The notes beneath the pieces were generated by a model. The model did not search any database, was not told where the DNA came from, and saw nothing but the letters and a program-made list of their open reading frames with translations. The translations under genes were made by a program, and so were the position numbers. This document shows positions 43,476 to 56,199 of a stretch of DNA of 64,000 nt, in pieces (position 1 is the stretch's first letter; every line of letters starts with the position of its first letter). This stretch comes from Drechmeria coniospora (Eukaryota > Ascomycota > Sordariomycetes > Hypocreales > Ophiocordycipitaceae), in NCBI RefSeq assembly GCF_001625195.1, contig NC_054391.1:5219157-5283156 (forward strand), read 5' to 3'.

Positions 43476-44842
43476 GCCCCCCCCGGCTGGTGAGGAAAGC
43501 GCCGAAGGAGAGACCGACTGGGCTGGCTCCGCTCTTCGTTAACTTTGGCGTTGGACAGTGCTCAAGGACCTGCCGACATACCGACTGCCTGTGTCCTTAC
43601 CGTACGATTGGTACGATACGATAGCATGTGCCTGGCGTTGATGGTGGGTAGACTTGTGGGACGCCTTCTGGGCATTCTAGCGGCCCTTGCGTACATTATT
43701 GGAGCATTTTATGTGTGTTGGGAATGGACAATCCGGCTGGCCAGAGATGAGTCGAGATGAGGGCAGAATCTGCAACGAGGAAGTAAACTGTACAACAACG
43801 AAGCAGTTGGAACTGTCCGTGCCTCAACCACCAATATACCTCGCTGAACGTCCCATCCGCCGAGCCGTCAGGCGACCACCGTGGTAGAAATATATATGTA
43901 TACCCTCACTCTGCCTCACATGCTGCCAACCTTGCGGCGAAATTGCAGCAGCACTACGAGCCATTTACCCGTCCTAGCTCAGTATGCCTTGGTTAGGACT
44001 CTCGGGATGTCCACATACGTTGCGGACCCGGCTCGACCGACCTCGATGTGTATGTGATGCGTTAAACGATGAAGGGAGTATTGCCGTCGATTGGTGAGTG
44101 GAAAACTGCCGCTGCCAACAATACGATGGAAGAAGGAGGCAGGTACAGCGTAGTATATATTGTCAAATCTATGAAAAATATGTGCACAAGTCACTAGCTT
44201 TTTTTGAAACGAAAACGCCCCCGAAAAGAAAAGAACCACAGTGACAATCGCGACGGTCATCGATACAAAAAAAAGGCATTCCCATCTATAGGATCCTGAC
44301 GTCAACCAGCAGCAGCATCTCATCGTTGTCGCGTACTAGACCAGCTTCGACGAGCCAGTCCGATCAATCATAGTGGTTCCAGGTCGTACCGGCCTAAAGG
44401 TTGCAGACAACCAACTGCATACGAAGTGGGAGCGGCGGTGTTGACCTGTAACGGTGAATTCCAACAGCGACCGAACCCAGCCTTTCGACTCATCGCCAGA
44501 CGGCTCATGCTCCGTTCCGCACCCCGAAAAACAAGGGGAACCGGTGTGTCATGCATTCGTGTATAATTTGAAAGGATACTTTTCGTGCCTGCCATTCGAC
44601 GACGGGAATGGATGGAGAAACTTTTTGCTGCGCTTCATCTCGAGGTGCGGAAGCCGAAGGTAGCAGTGAAGCGGAAGCAACAACACAACGCTTCACGGGG
44701 TTCAAACCCCGGCGTACCAGACAAACTTTCCCAGAGCGAACAATATGCTAAACGGTTGTAGAACGGGTACTCCCCCCCCCCTTTCAATGTTGCGTGCCGT
44801 CGCTGGGTATTGTACGCGTCGCTAAAGAACAAAAAAGATCCT
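43476..44842. other. Convergent interval Zn2Cys6 / copper-fist factor
   Basis: A 1.37-kb 3'-3' interval with no supported gene and no island; a single GTACTCC abuts a C-run at 44765. The sequence GGGGTTCAAACCCCGG at 44697-44712 resembles a tRNA T-arm, but no matching acceptor, D-arm or A box could be found. Confidence 0.55.
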
Positions 44843-46497
44843 TCACATCTCCCAGAAAGTGCCCATCGAGGAGGCGGCGAGGGCATCCGGGTTCTCCTCC
44901 ATCGTCGCGATGCCATCGTTGTAGTTGGGCATCCAGAAGGCCGGATCCTCTTCGACCATGGAGATGGCCGTGGCAGGCGCGCTGGTGGCATCCGAGTTCT
45001 TGTTGCTGTAGAAGCTGTCGTAGTCGATGCTGGTGAGATCTACGGCGTTGCCGATGACGTTGCCCTGGCGAAGGAAACCGCCGGTGGCGGTTCGGAAGCC
45101 GTCGAAGTCGCCGTCTCCGTTGCCCATCAGGTCTTCCACCTCGGACACTTCGCCCGACGTGGAGGTCGTGTTGGCGAGCCGGGGGAGCTGCTCGGAGCCG
45201 CTGCCAAAGTCCAAGAGGCCGTTGAAGCTTCGAGCGCCGGCCTGGCTGTAGCTGGAGGGAGCAAAGTCTCCCTTTGTCCGGGCGAGGTCATAGTGGCTCC
45301 AGTCGACGGGCGTCGCGCTCAGGCCGGCGCTGTATATCGGGCCGCCCTCCGGTTCGGGGGGAAGGCCCGAGAACATCTCGAAGGTGCCACCGCCGAGGCA
45401 CGAAACGTAATCGATCCGAGACATGTCCAACGGTGGAAGGGCGCCGGCGTGGAGCTGAGGGAAGGCCGAGCCGGACATGAGCGGGGACGCCGTCTCGGAC
45501 TTGACCCTCCGCTGCTCGTGGGCAAGCGTCGTGTTGGACCGTGGCCGACCCTCGACATCGGCGTAGGGCAGGCTCTCGGCAGCGGCGACGAGGCTGCCCG
45601 TGCTCGCCGCAGAGTTGACGCGGCTGATCTGGTACGGGCCACATTTCTGGGCGGCTCGGTTGTGCTTGGAGCCCATCGGCTTGTGATGACCGTTCCGGCT
45701 CAAGGCCAGGGCACCGTCCGAGTGCACCGTGTTGGCCCGGCGGCGCCTGGCATTCAGCTTCGGCTTCGAGGCGCCCGAGAGGAGCAGGGCCTCGAGGTCT
45801 GAATCGGACTCTGGGACGGTGTCGAGAGAGGCTTCCTTCTTGAGAGAGCAGGTGCAGCGACCGCCGTGGTTGCAGCAGCAGGTTTCTACCGAGGCCGCGC
45901 GAGTGGCCGTGGGTTAGAAGGGATCGAACTCTTCAAGGAGAGAAGGACGAGAAGGACGAGAAGGGCGAGGAGGAAGAGGCTCAAGCTCACCATTGTGTCC
46001 CTCGAGTGGCTGCTGCAGGTGGGCACACTTGGTCGTCTTCTCGCCGCAGTCGCACTTGACGTGGGCGGAGCGGGACTTGCGCATGGTGCGACAGTGCTGG
46101 CATTGCGACACCGGCCGGCCCTTCTTGTTGATGTGCTGAAGCGGCCGATCTGGAGAGGAGAAAGAGACACGATGATTAGCGATAGCTTCTCCAAGACGGA
46201 CGGCGCCGCGGATGCACGCATCTGCGACCTCGTCAAGGTGCAACGGACGTCGACATCCAGAGAAGAGAGGCAGAGGGCCCGGCCAAGCGGTCGGAGGATG
46301 TGCCTGCGTAGCGAAATCCGCAACAAGAGAACCCGACAGCTGGAGAGAGAGAGGGGGGGGGATGGAGGGGACGGAGGGGGGAGAGGGGGTAGAGGGGTAC
46401 GCTGCGAAGCCTGCGACTTACCGGAATGCTGGCAGTTGCTCACACGATGGCCACGAACGCAGGCCTCGCAAGCATACTTCTCGCCGTCTATCAACAT
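44843..46497 (-). CDS. Copper-fist DNA-binding transcription factor
   Basis: Exons 46497-46422, 46149-45991 and 45885-44843 on the reverse strand, giving 425 residues. The N-terminus MLIDGEKYACEACVRGH is the copper fist: zinc ligands C10, C13, C22 and H24, and the AT-hook-like KGRP (35-38) for the minor groove. The Cys pairs CQHC and KCDC follow, for the polycopper cluster. A second Cys patch, CCCNHGGRCTC at 81-91, resembles the copper-sensing motifs of Mac1/Cuf1/GRISEA factors rather than Ace1. It therefore more likely activates copper uptake when copper is scarce than metallothionein genes; this is inference. The rest is Ser/Asp-rich and lacks known domains. Intron 1 (272 nt) splits the fist after CQHS, with donor GTAAGT, and contains G-rich runs. 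Start ATG is the family start. Confidence 0.92.
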
Positions 46498-48479
46498 CGT
46501 GACTCTGCCCCGGCGAGACTCGAGGATTAGCGAGAAGGGGAACGGCGGCGGCGGCGGGGGGGGGGAAGCGACGAGGTCGGTCAAGGACGAAGGCGAAGAA
46601 GCAGCTGGGGCGACGTTTGGCGGTGTCCGACGGGGAGGTACTTGTTGCGTACCGGTACCGGCACCCGCAGTCGAGCTCGTACCTAAAGATAGGTACTACA
46701 GGGCAGTACGTCGCAGTACGAGACCGCACTGGCAGGTACAAGTAGGGGTGTTCCCGACCGAGTCAGTGGCGTGGTCAAGCTAAGGCCGGCGGCGCTGTCT
46801 CAGCTGTCGGGCGGGTCGATGGAAAGGAGAGAGGAAGACTGGGGGGTTCTGGTCGCCTTGGCTCGTCGTCTCGTGTCGGCCGCCGCTGGCCAAGTCGCTA
46901 GCGCACCGCCTCCGTGGCGAGGTGGGCTCTGCGGTCGCGGGTGGGACGCGGACGGGACGTCGTCGATGGGCGATGACCGATGGACGATGATGACCGATAG
47001 GTGGCGGGCGATTATTAGCGAGCTCTGTGTACTGTAGGCTGTGCAGTGGACGCGGGCTTCGAGCGAGTTGCTGGGGTGTCAAGAGGGCGAGTAGGACATT
47101 TCGTCGAACTGGCACGGCGGGTGGACGGTGACGGAACAGCAAAAGAATTTTAAGGCTCCTCGGTAGACAGCTTCGTGAGAGGTGTGCGAGGGAAATGAAT
47201 CGACGAGTTAATCATTCATCCATTCATTCAATCAATCCATTCATCAATCAATTGACGGACGGGTTGGGCTGGGGTCTGAGACGCTGCTTGTGGAGCTTGA
47301 TCCGTGAGTCGGTGGAGACGCTGGCTGGCGTCCGATTACCTGTACTCGTCCTCGTATAAGTACGTGAAGCAGAGGGCACGCGTACCGGTACCTCGCGGGT
47401 GACGGCTGCCCTACCCCCCGCCGCGCTGGACCGGAGAGGTAGCAGGTACGTACAGGCAGGTGTGCCGGTACTGCAGTCCGGGTACTCGAGCTCGTGCTCG
47501 TATTCGCACGCGTCGTCGTCGTCGATCGGCGAACGAACGAACGAAAGGGAGCACCCGCCGCTGGATGATGCGAAAGGGGATCGGAGACTGAGAGGCCGAG
47601 GTTGGATTTGGTATGCACGTAAGGCGACGCTGGAGGCGGGATGGGAAGAGGAGGAGGCGCTTCGCGGGCGAGGTAGAGGAGGTAGGAGGAGTGGGAGGAG
47701 AAGGAGAAGAGGATGGCGGGCGAAGATATTTAGGAGTCACCAGGCCGCGCCGTAGACTCTGCTGCACGCGCCCACCGGCTTCACGCCGACTACTGTAATA
47801 GCTGGCACCAGCAGAGACGGGCCGGCCGGGGGGGGCGGCGAAGAAAGGGGCGCTGGCGGCAGAGGCGGCGGGACGAGAGAGGAAGGCCTTCGGCTTGTCA
47901 AGTACCGTCGTAGCGGCGGTACAAGGACGTAGGTGCAGCGCAGCACGGACAAGTTCGTACAGTACCTGCGCTGGGTACGGGCAGGCGCTGCACTGCAGCC
48001 AATGGCACCCAGCACCTCGCCTGCAGACGACTACTGGAACTGCTAGTCGAACGTACACGTAGGTACGTGACCCGAACGGTGCAAGCGGCCTTGCCGCTCG
48101 CTTCTGCTGGAGGGGGGGAGGCGGGGGACCCTACAATGGCCTGCCAGCGCTGACTAGGCGGCCACCCAAGCTTCCCGGGCGAGGAGGGGAGGGGGGGGGA
48201 GGGTGGTCGGGGGCAGGAACACGTTCTGGCCGAAGGGCACCAGGTAAAGTTTACAGCTGCAGCGTCCAAGGAATCGAAGGCTAATACGCCGGAAGCTCGG
48301 GAAGAGATGCTTGCCATGGCCTGTACGAGGAGGACGATGTCCTCGGCCTGCAGGAACCAGCTCGCAGGCACCAAGCGCATGAGGTGCGGCGGCAGGTACG
48401 TACCGCCGGACGGACCTGGACGTTGACGTCGTTGTCGGGAAGGGGCGGCTGCCGAAATGCTGATCAGGTGCCTGAAGAG

Positions 48480-49440
48480 TTTACCCAGCACGCATGTACC
48501 CGCAGGTACAGTTACATGTGCTCCGTACCGTATTATGGTACTGCGCGGCCACGGAAGTTGGACATGCACGTACCCTCGTACCTTGCACGTACTTTCCGTC
48601 CGTACGACTACAGTACTCGGTACTCTGTAATTAATACGGAGCACCTGGTTCCGACTTGAAGCTACTGTACGCCCTGGTACCTGGAGCGTGACAGCCACCT
48701 CGCACCTACAAGTAAGGACAGTTCGTAAATAAGTACCTACGTAGTACTCCGTACTCCGTTCTGACTTACAGCTAGTTCCATAGCGTGCTGTGGGTAAGAA
48801 CGAGCCCTGCTTCCACATGCACAACCAAGTACGTTTGCAAGTATTATTCATTGCCTGCTCGTTGTTGGATCGGCAGCTCGTTGTAGGTGCGGTACGCGAG
48901 GCGGGTACTCCGTACCGCTACCGGAGTTGGCAGGTGTGTCGTGTTGTTCGTGGTTGTACGGAGTACAGAGTACTTTGCTTGCACACAGGTACAGGTAGGT
49001 AGGTGCAAGTACTTGGGTGTACGTACAAGCGTCCACGCCCAACCAACGATGGCGAACAAGCACAAGCCGAAGCCGTTTCGCCGTCAGGAAGCGGGAGGTG
49101 TTGGGGGGAAGGCACCGAGGCGGTGCAGTTGCACGCACCCAAGGCAAGCACGCCCTGCACCAACGGGCAGAGCACGCCGTAGCCTGCAGTGCCAACAAGT
49201 ACCACCAATACCCAATACCAGTACCGAAATACCAGTAGCAGTGCTAGCGGCCGTGCTCGCAGCCCGCCATGCGTGGCAGCGAGGCGGTGGGCAGGTGCCT
49301 GCTCCGTACTCTAGGCAGGTCGGGGTGGTTGAATGGTTCGTTCGGTTCATCACTTCGCGCCGCACGCACAGTACTTACTGTAATTACTTACTTAGGTGTG
49401 TGTACATGTGCAGACGTACCGTGCGAGTACGAAAAGGTAC
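48480..49440. repeat. GTAC / ACGGAGT repeat island 13
   Basis: ACTCCGT units occur at about 48744 (GTACTCCGTACTCCGTTC) and 48906 (GTACTCCGTACCG), and ACGGAGT at about 48958 (TGTACGGAGTACAGAGTAC). GTAC steps run to the CAGTACTTACTGTAATTACTTACTTAGG stretch near 49370. Confidence 0.65.
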
Positions 49441-50585
49441 TTCATCGCGGGCGTAGCAGAATTATGGGGGCACGAGTAAGCACCCAACGCCTGCTACGAC
49501 TCTGCCCGTAGCCGCACATGCACACCCACAGGATGCATCGCCCGGGCCATCAGACGGCACCGGTAAGACGAGGTGTGCGCACGCTTACTGTCCTGTCCTC
49601 GTCCCGCTCGTCCTGCTGGCACCCAGCACCCCGACACGCCAGCACCCGATGCGACAGAGGGCTGGAGGGAGCCGCCGAATGCCATGCCGAGCCAGACAGC
49701 CACCCTTCCTGCCGCTCGGCGATGGATGGGGAGGAGAGGCACCGCAGGCTTGCCGTTTAACGCTTGCCAGGAGGGCGCGAGGAGAGGTGGGGAAAACGGA
49801 AAGGAGAGGCGCCGGTACGCGTTCGCCTGCCACGGACGGGGCAACAGAGCACCGAACCCTTCCCTCCCGTCACCCCAGCGTGGCCCTCGCCATCAGCGTG
49901 GCCCTCGCCGCAGCCAAGAGCAGGCCGACGTGGACCCGGCCGCCAAGCTTTGCGAGGTGCTGCGGATCGGCAAGGACGAGTCGAATAGGCAGATGCACGG
50001 AGCACGGAGCGCAGCACCGGTTACCACGCACCCCACGGAGTGCATGCTGCGCGTCCTGGGGGGGCTGGTAGGTTGGCAGGCCATCCGTGGGCGGCGGGGG
50101 CCGGCTGCAGGCGGCAGGGTTCGCAGGCTCTGGGGACATGGGCACCTGCTCACGAAGTGGGTGGTCCGTGACGGAGCTGCTTGTATGGAGCGCTCCGTAG
50201 AGTAGCATGGATTCCCATCGACTCGCCAGTCGGCTACAGTACGTGGCGTCGTCGGCCGGACAAGCGGACGGATTGCGGAGATGGCGGAGGGGTCATGGTC
50301 GTCATGGTCGAGGGACCAACGGCCTTTGATCGTGGACGAGCGTCGAGCGCGGCAAGCCTTGCTACCTGCCTACGAAGCTACCTGCCCTGACGCTCGTCCA
50401 AAGACCTCGTGGCGGAGGAGGTGGTGGTGGTGGTCGTCTCGTAGGTGCTCAACAGTGTGGTGCTCAACAGTGCGATGGCTACCACGGACGCAGTATGCTA
50501 CACGTACTGTGCATGTACGGTACGGTCAGAGCCGTACACGTGCGAGCACGCCACTCGGACGGCATACCCTCGCCTGTCCACCGAT

Positions 50586-50633
50586 GCACCCACCAAGTTC
50601 TGCACCCACCAAGTTCTACACCCACCAAGTTCT
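50586..50633. repeat. 16-bp tandem repeat, three copies
   Basis: Three consecutive copies of GCACCCACCAAGTTCT, the third starting with A, at 50586-50601, 50602-50617 and 50618-50633. No coding context. Confidence 0.9.
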
Positions 50634-51279
50634 ACACCCAACCGAAACCGTGACCGGACGACGACTCGTCGGCCCTCACCCACTCACTCGAGCCTTGCAC
50701 TCAAGCCGAGCCCTGGCCGGATGACGACGATGGTGGGGGTGACCGAAGCCAAAGGCGGGGTCGCAGGCCACGGTCCCCAGCCGGTGCGGACCTGGCCCGA
50801 GGGCGTTTGATGCCGTCATGAACCCCTGCCAGGGCCCTCACCCGCCATCCAGTCACGCTTCTTGGCGGACGCACCAAACTCCTTTCGACCTGCACCTTTG
50901 CGACCTGCACCTGTCACCTGTCGACCTGCGCCTGCCGGGGGTGGGGAGAGGGGAGAGTCGCCAGAGTCTGGAGCGAAGCCGACGATGCGCCAGCAGGTGA
51001 GTTGGAGGCCATGGTCGAGCTCGCTCTCTGGCGACGCGAGCTGTTTCGTCCTGCGGCATGGGCACCGTGCAGTCCGTCCGTGGCGGTGGGAACTCCCATC
51101 AAGTCTAGGCGGCGACGAGGAGTGTAAAGCATGGCGAGATGATGATCGCGACGTCGAGTTCCGTCCACCCCAACCTGCGCCGCGCGACTCGCCCCAAGGC
51201 GTACCGACCATCATGGCCTGATTGATGCCTTTTGGCTCTTCACAGCACCTGCATTGCAGTGCCAGCACCACCACACCGA

Positions 51280-52880
51280 TACCTTGGTACCTTGGTATTC
51301 CCAGGTAGTATGCAGCAGGTGCACTTACACCGTACGGTACTTGGGTCAATAATACCCAGGCACCGGCTTGGGTTCTTGGTACCTGTTTGGTGCCGCTGAC
51401 CTGTGGAAAACCATTGGCGCAGCGACCAGGTTGCTCTCTCTGCGCGGGAGCTGGACCAGCCCTGGAGTCCGTGACCGTTCACCGCAGGTTCTCAGGAGCC
51501 TGGTATGGTAAGTGCCTCCCATATCGACCCGCATATAGTAAATACAGTGTACATACACACCACCGCCACCACTTGCGCATACGAAGTACAGTACTCATGT
51601 ACAACTAGGTGCCCTTGCGCCCCTGCTGTACGGTCGCCTGTAGGTGCCTTGCACGCAAGTACTAATCAAGGCAATCAATCGTTCGTCCTATTGCCAGCGG
51701 CCGTGCTTCGGCAACGAGCCATCGTCCACTTCGTGGAGACATAAACGACGGACAATGCGGATCGAACAAGCAACAATGCCCATAGGGCACCGGGCATACG
51801 TGTCCAGACGATCCCGAGCGCTCTCCTTCCTTCCAATGAATGACCATATGGGGCAGCCATGTTTCGTCGCTGTTAAGCCCAGTGCCAACCTTGACCCTTG
51901 ATCCTCGTCATTTCCTTTACGCTCTCTTGTGTGGCGAATAATGGAACTCCCCCGGGGCCAGCAGCCAGCAGCGCGGATGCAAGTTATTAACCTCGTTGCG
52001 AATGGGTGCCAGTGTACATGTACTTAGGTGCACGTGTATTTCAAGGAGGTGTATATGTACGAGTACGAGCAGCAGGTGTGCTTGGTACATGCAGCAGGAG
52101 GAGGGCACTGCCACAACCCCATACCAAGCATCGATCTGCGTACTCGGAGCCCGCATTAGCCGATGTTAGCCATGAACGCAAGAGCCTCCAAGTAAGGAGT
52201 ACAGCTACAGTACGTGGTACCGTGTACGGGATACCCGCACGTAAGTAAGTACAATGGGCGGGCAGTGTGCTGTAGAACCTTGGGCCTTATGTAACCTGCC
52301 TACCTAAGTAAGTAGGTAATAAGTAGGTAATACTTAGGCATGTACATGTAACTGCACTGTAAGTAGCCATCAATACTAGCATACAAGTAAGCAAGTACTT
52401 GCATGTAATATTACATGCACGCAAGAAAGAACACGGCAACTCAATCAGATATGCGATCCTAAGAGTACAATACAACTAGTTGTACAGTGCATGTCTTAAT
52501 ACACTTACTTGTACTTTCTGTACGTTGTTCGTGTAGGTGAAGGTACTACATGTAGCAAGTACGTACCTGTTGTAGGCACAAGTAACTCCGTACTAACACC
52601 CTGATTCCATGGCAGATTCCATGCCAAGAACCACCTCTGCACTGGCGGGTACTCCGTAGTCTACACTCGTATCAGCAAAAGTACATGGACATGCTTGTAC
52701 GTGCTTGGAAGGAATATTACTACTAACCTGTCAGTCTACGGTATACAGTGCTTGCAAGTACTGTACTTCTGGTACCTGGGTACGCTTGCATGTACATATA
52801 AGTACAGTGCAGTACATGTCGGACCGGATTACTTACATGTGCATGGATGTATTAGGCGTACCTTGACTCGTACCGATGCA
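51280..52880. repeat. GTAC-rich repeat island 14
   Basis: A long, uneven island. The densest part is 52190-52880, with AAGTAAGTAGGTAATAAGTAGGTAATA at about 52305-52330, AAGTAACTCCGTACTAAC near 52580, GGTACTCCGTAG near 52650 and many GTAC and TGTAC steps. Ordinary sequence interrupts it at about 51670-52000. Confidence 0.6.
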
Positions 52881-54119
52881 GCAGGGGCTGTAGGTGTACA
52901 GTACATGGCATGCTCGCTCTCGGCCAGTTTCGCTCAACTCGGAGGCTACGTGAAGGCTTGCTTGCCTTGTATCGCGCCATCTGATACGGTGAGCTTTTCT
53001 CACCATTCCATGTAGGTGCTCACTCCCCAGGCAGCCTCGACAGGCGATGGTCCAATAACCTACTCCCTTCCTGCCTCTCGTAAGATGTCGAAGGCGAGCC
53101 AACCCCCAATCCCCCCGATCTCCCAAACTCAAACCCCTCCAATCGGTCGATTCCAGTGCAAGTGGCTGCACGCGAAGGCGACGCACCCGTTCCGCTGCAT
53201 GCTCGGTCCAAGCAGGACCGCTACCCGCATGCGAACACGTCGCGATCAACCAGTTCACTCGCGCCTTGGGGGGACATGCCATCGGCCGGCGCTCGCAAGA
53301 ACCCCCGACCCCCTCCCGGGTTGGCCGTCCGTTCAGGCTCCCGCCTCGCGGACCGTGTAGGCTCCGGCGGTTGGCTGAAACATGGAGCGATCGGCACGAG
53401 CCAACTCTCCAACGCCCTCGACCGACCCTCCACCCGAGGCACCCGTCGGCGTCTGCGGTTGCTGTCGACAAGCTCGCACGCCGCGTGATTGGCCTCCTCT
53501 CTCGGAGCTGCCTAACTCGGACCGCACATACGCGGTGGACGCCTGCCCCTCCGGCGGCCCCTCGGCCCACCGCAGTGGCGGCCAGGGGCGCGAACCCGCC
53601 GGCACAGGCACCATAAGGCACACGTGCGCCGTAGGCAGGCGTGAGTAGAAACAACGACGAGCCACCGGAGCAGCACAGGCCGCACGCCGTGGCCATTGCC
53701 CACCGTAACCTTCTAGAAGGTCCCAAGCACGGCGCGCAGGCCACCTCGTCCGCGACCCCTCGCCCGCCACCACGGCTTTCCCGCCGTGCGCGCACGGTGC
53801 ACATGACGCCGAGCCCGGCGGTTCATGAGACGCCGCCGCTTCGCCCTCTTTCCTTGGTTCCCAGGGACCATGTCTTGCACCGTGCCTCGGTCGTTGCCTG
53901 CGCGCACCGTGGATGCCTGGCGAAGACGTCGAACCTCGCACTAATCCACACACCTACCGATACGAGAACTGCGCAAGCACCTGCGCGGTGCCCTCGGCCC
54001 CATCGAATGTGCCCCTCGGGCCGGAGAGCGGACTGGAAGGTAGCGCCGCAAGCGGCAGCAAGTTGATTGACCACGCCGTGCGAGGACCATTGTTCCTGAA
54101 TCAGGAGATGCCAAGATTG

Positions 54120-54680
54120 ATGGGCCTGGAACTTGTGCAGGTACCAGTACCTACAAGTACCATCGAGCTGTACCATGTGCCACGGATACGTTACGGTACA
54201 GTACTACCATGCACTGCATGTGCATGCAGTGTACTGTATGCAGGAGTAAGTATGTGTGACGCTCTACTACTGAAAAAGTTGTGCCTGTAATACGGACACA
54301 AAATACTGTAGATGCCAGCCAAAGTGTAGGTGTTCAGTGCTGTACTTGCAGTACAAGTAGACATACAGTAGCTACTTAGCTACTAGTGTGAGTGTACATG
54401 TACTTGCATGTACTTACAGGAGTCACCATGCCATCTACGGAGTACATGTACTGTATGTGTGCCCAAGTACGGAGTACACGCTAATAATTACTTTCTTGTA
54501 CTCCGTACAATACTTGTGCAAGCAAGTACAACTACCTAAGTATATGTACAGTATGTACTTACTCCGTCCTTCCTTACAGCTATTGTACTTGCGGAAGCAA
54601 GTATTACTTACTTACTTACACTGCGTTGTACACTGTACTGCAAGTACAGTAGTTGTACATGCAAAGTACTGTGCGTCGGT
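54120..54680. repeat. GTAC / ACGGAGT repeat island 15
   Basis: It contains CTACGGAGTACATGTACTG at about 54437, AAGTACGGAGTACACG at about 54465, TGTACTCCGTACAATAC at about 54498 and TACTTACTCCGTCC at about 54557. Frequent TACTTAC and GTAC steps lie between. Confidence 0.75.
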
Positions 54681-54752
54681 CGGCTCGTCGGCAGCTACCG
54701 TGCTGGGCTGGTCCCTTGTGTTATTGTGGTGTCTGGGGTCGATTCGAAGCTG

Positions 54753-54766
54753 ATCATTGATTGGCT
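54753..54766 (+). repeat. 14-mer ATCATTGATTGGCT, copy 1
   Basis: The identical 14-mer recurs at 56411-56424. Each copy follows directly after a GTAC repeat island and contains a reverse CCAAT box (ATTGG). Confidence 0.85.
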
Positions 54767-56199
54767 AGGGCCATGAACATGCACGGCAATGGCCGCCTTT
54801 CGCCCTTGACCTGCTTACTGGCCTATGGAAACCCCACCCTCTGGCCCTTCTGGCCCCCCCACTCACTCACACCTGGCGAGCGACCAAAATTTTTCTCTTC
54901 CTCGTCGTTCCCTTTGCAAATTTTCTTCTCCCTCCAACAATCTCTTCACATTCACCATCTCCCTTCCCGTCGAGAACGCCATTCAGGAACGGTTCTCGCT
55001 TCGTTCTGCCCGTTCTCCTCTCTCATGCGACGCACACTGCATCGCGTCTCCCTGGCATCCATCTCCCCGATCGCGCTTGTCGCGCTGGATTGGTCATGGC
55101 GCTGCCCTCGTCGTGTTGAGGTGAGCCATGGCGACGATGCAGCCTGCGATGACCCTCGCTCGAAAACCCGACGAAGCGGTGATGGAGGTATCTCGGCCTC
55201 TGCCGTCATCCATTTAGCCACCTCGTTGCAACGACGCGTGCAACCAAGCTCCGGGACCAGCATTGTTGCCTGTCGGTCGCAGGTGACCAGCGGCGTGGTG
55301 GTGCCACCTGCCGCCGCGATGCACACCGGTTTCGATTGACTGGTGATTCAGCATGGCCGCCTTTGCAATGCTGTCCCGGTTCTTGGTCGCCGCCGTGACT
55401 GATTTGCTTCGATACCTCGTGGCCGAGGCGTGTCAAAGTCCCAACGTAGCGTTTTGGTGTGCCAGCTTTTACGTTGTTTCTACATCGTATATCGACATTC
55501 TCCGTCATATTTCTATTGGCTTGGATGTTTTCGCACTGGCATAGAGCGACGTACCACTCGTTGCTGGGCACCCGGTTTGGAGATGTCGTCTTGACTGTCT
55601 TGGACAAGCCGGGAATCAGCTGTAGTGACATTTTCATTCCCTTCAATGTTTCCGAGTCGTTCGCACGTCTTGACGCACGGTACCTCTGTATTATGTGACG
55701 ATCAATCATCGAGCTCACGACTCATCTCTTCTTTGCCTCTGTCTTGTGTCTACGGGCAAGCGCCTCGGTTGGATGATTCTAGCACCTATCTTGGCTTCTA
55801 CGTGAGCACCTCGGGCTCGGCCCGTCTCTCACACTACCCGAGGCAAGACTGTTCGACAGCCGCGGCTTCCAGCTCCTGCTGGTTGACGCGTACGTCAAGG
55901 GTTCCAGGTGGACGTGGACAGATGAACCCTATCCAAGCCCGGGCATTTTTCGAGCCTCGAGGCGAGCTGCTGTTGGTGTCGGTGTCGCTCAGTGTTCGAG
56001 AACGAACGAGGAGCGAGTGGGCAGCGTGCCGCGCCGTAGCGAGTGCTGCAGCAATGGACCGAGCTGCGCGGAAATGCTTCGCTTCCTGTGGAGCAAATGC
56101 CACGACCTTGGTACAAGATGTATCGTCCATACACGCGAGACGTGTCTCATGCGATAGGTCTCAAGGCAAGACGCGAGCGAGCTTGAGGATACCTGCTCA

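Noticed and set aside
44690..44720. tRNA-like T-arm (GGGGTTCAAACCCC) on the + strand
   Set aside because: No acceptor partner for the following CGTACCA was found 70-110 nt upstream, and the nearest A-box candidate lacks the required A; the stem also has a mismatch.
50586..50633. CRISPR-like array
   Set aside because: The 16-bp units are directly adjacent with no spacers, and the genome is eukaryotic.
54761..55339. 192-codon frame after a CT-rich leader-like tract
   Set aside because: Promoter-like composition upstream, but the peptide has no domain and no credible continuation by splicing.
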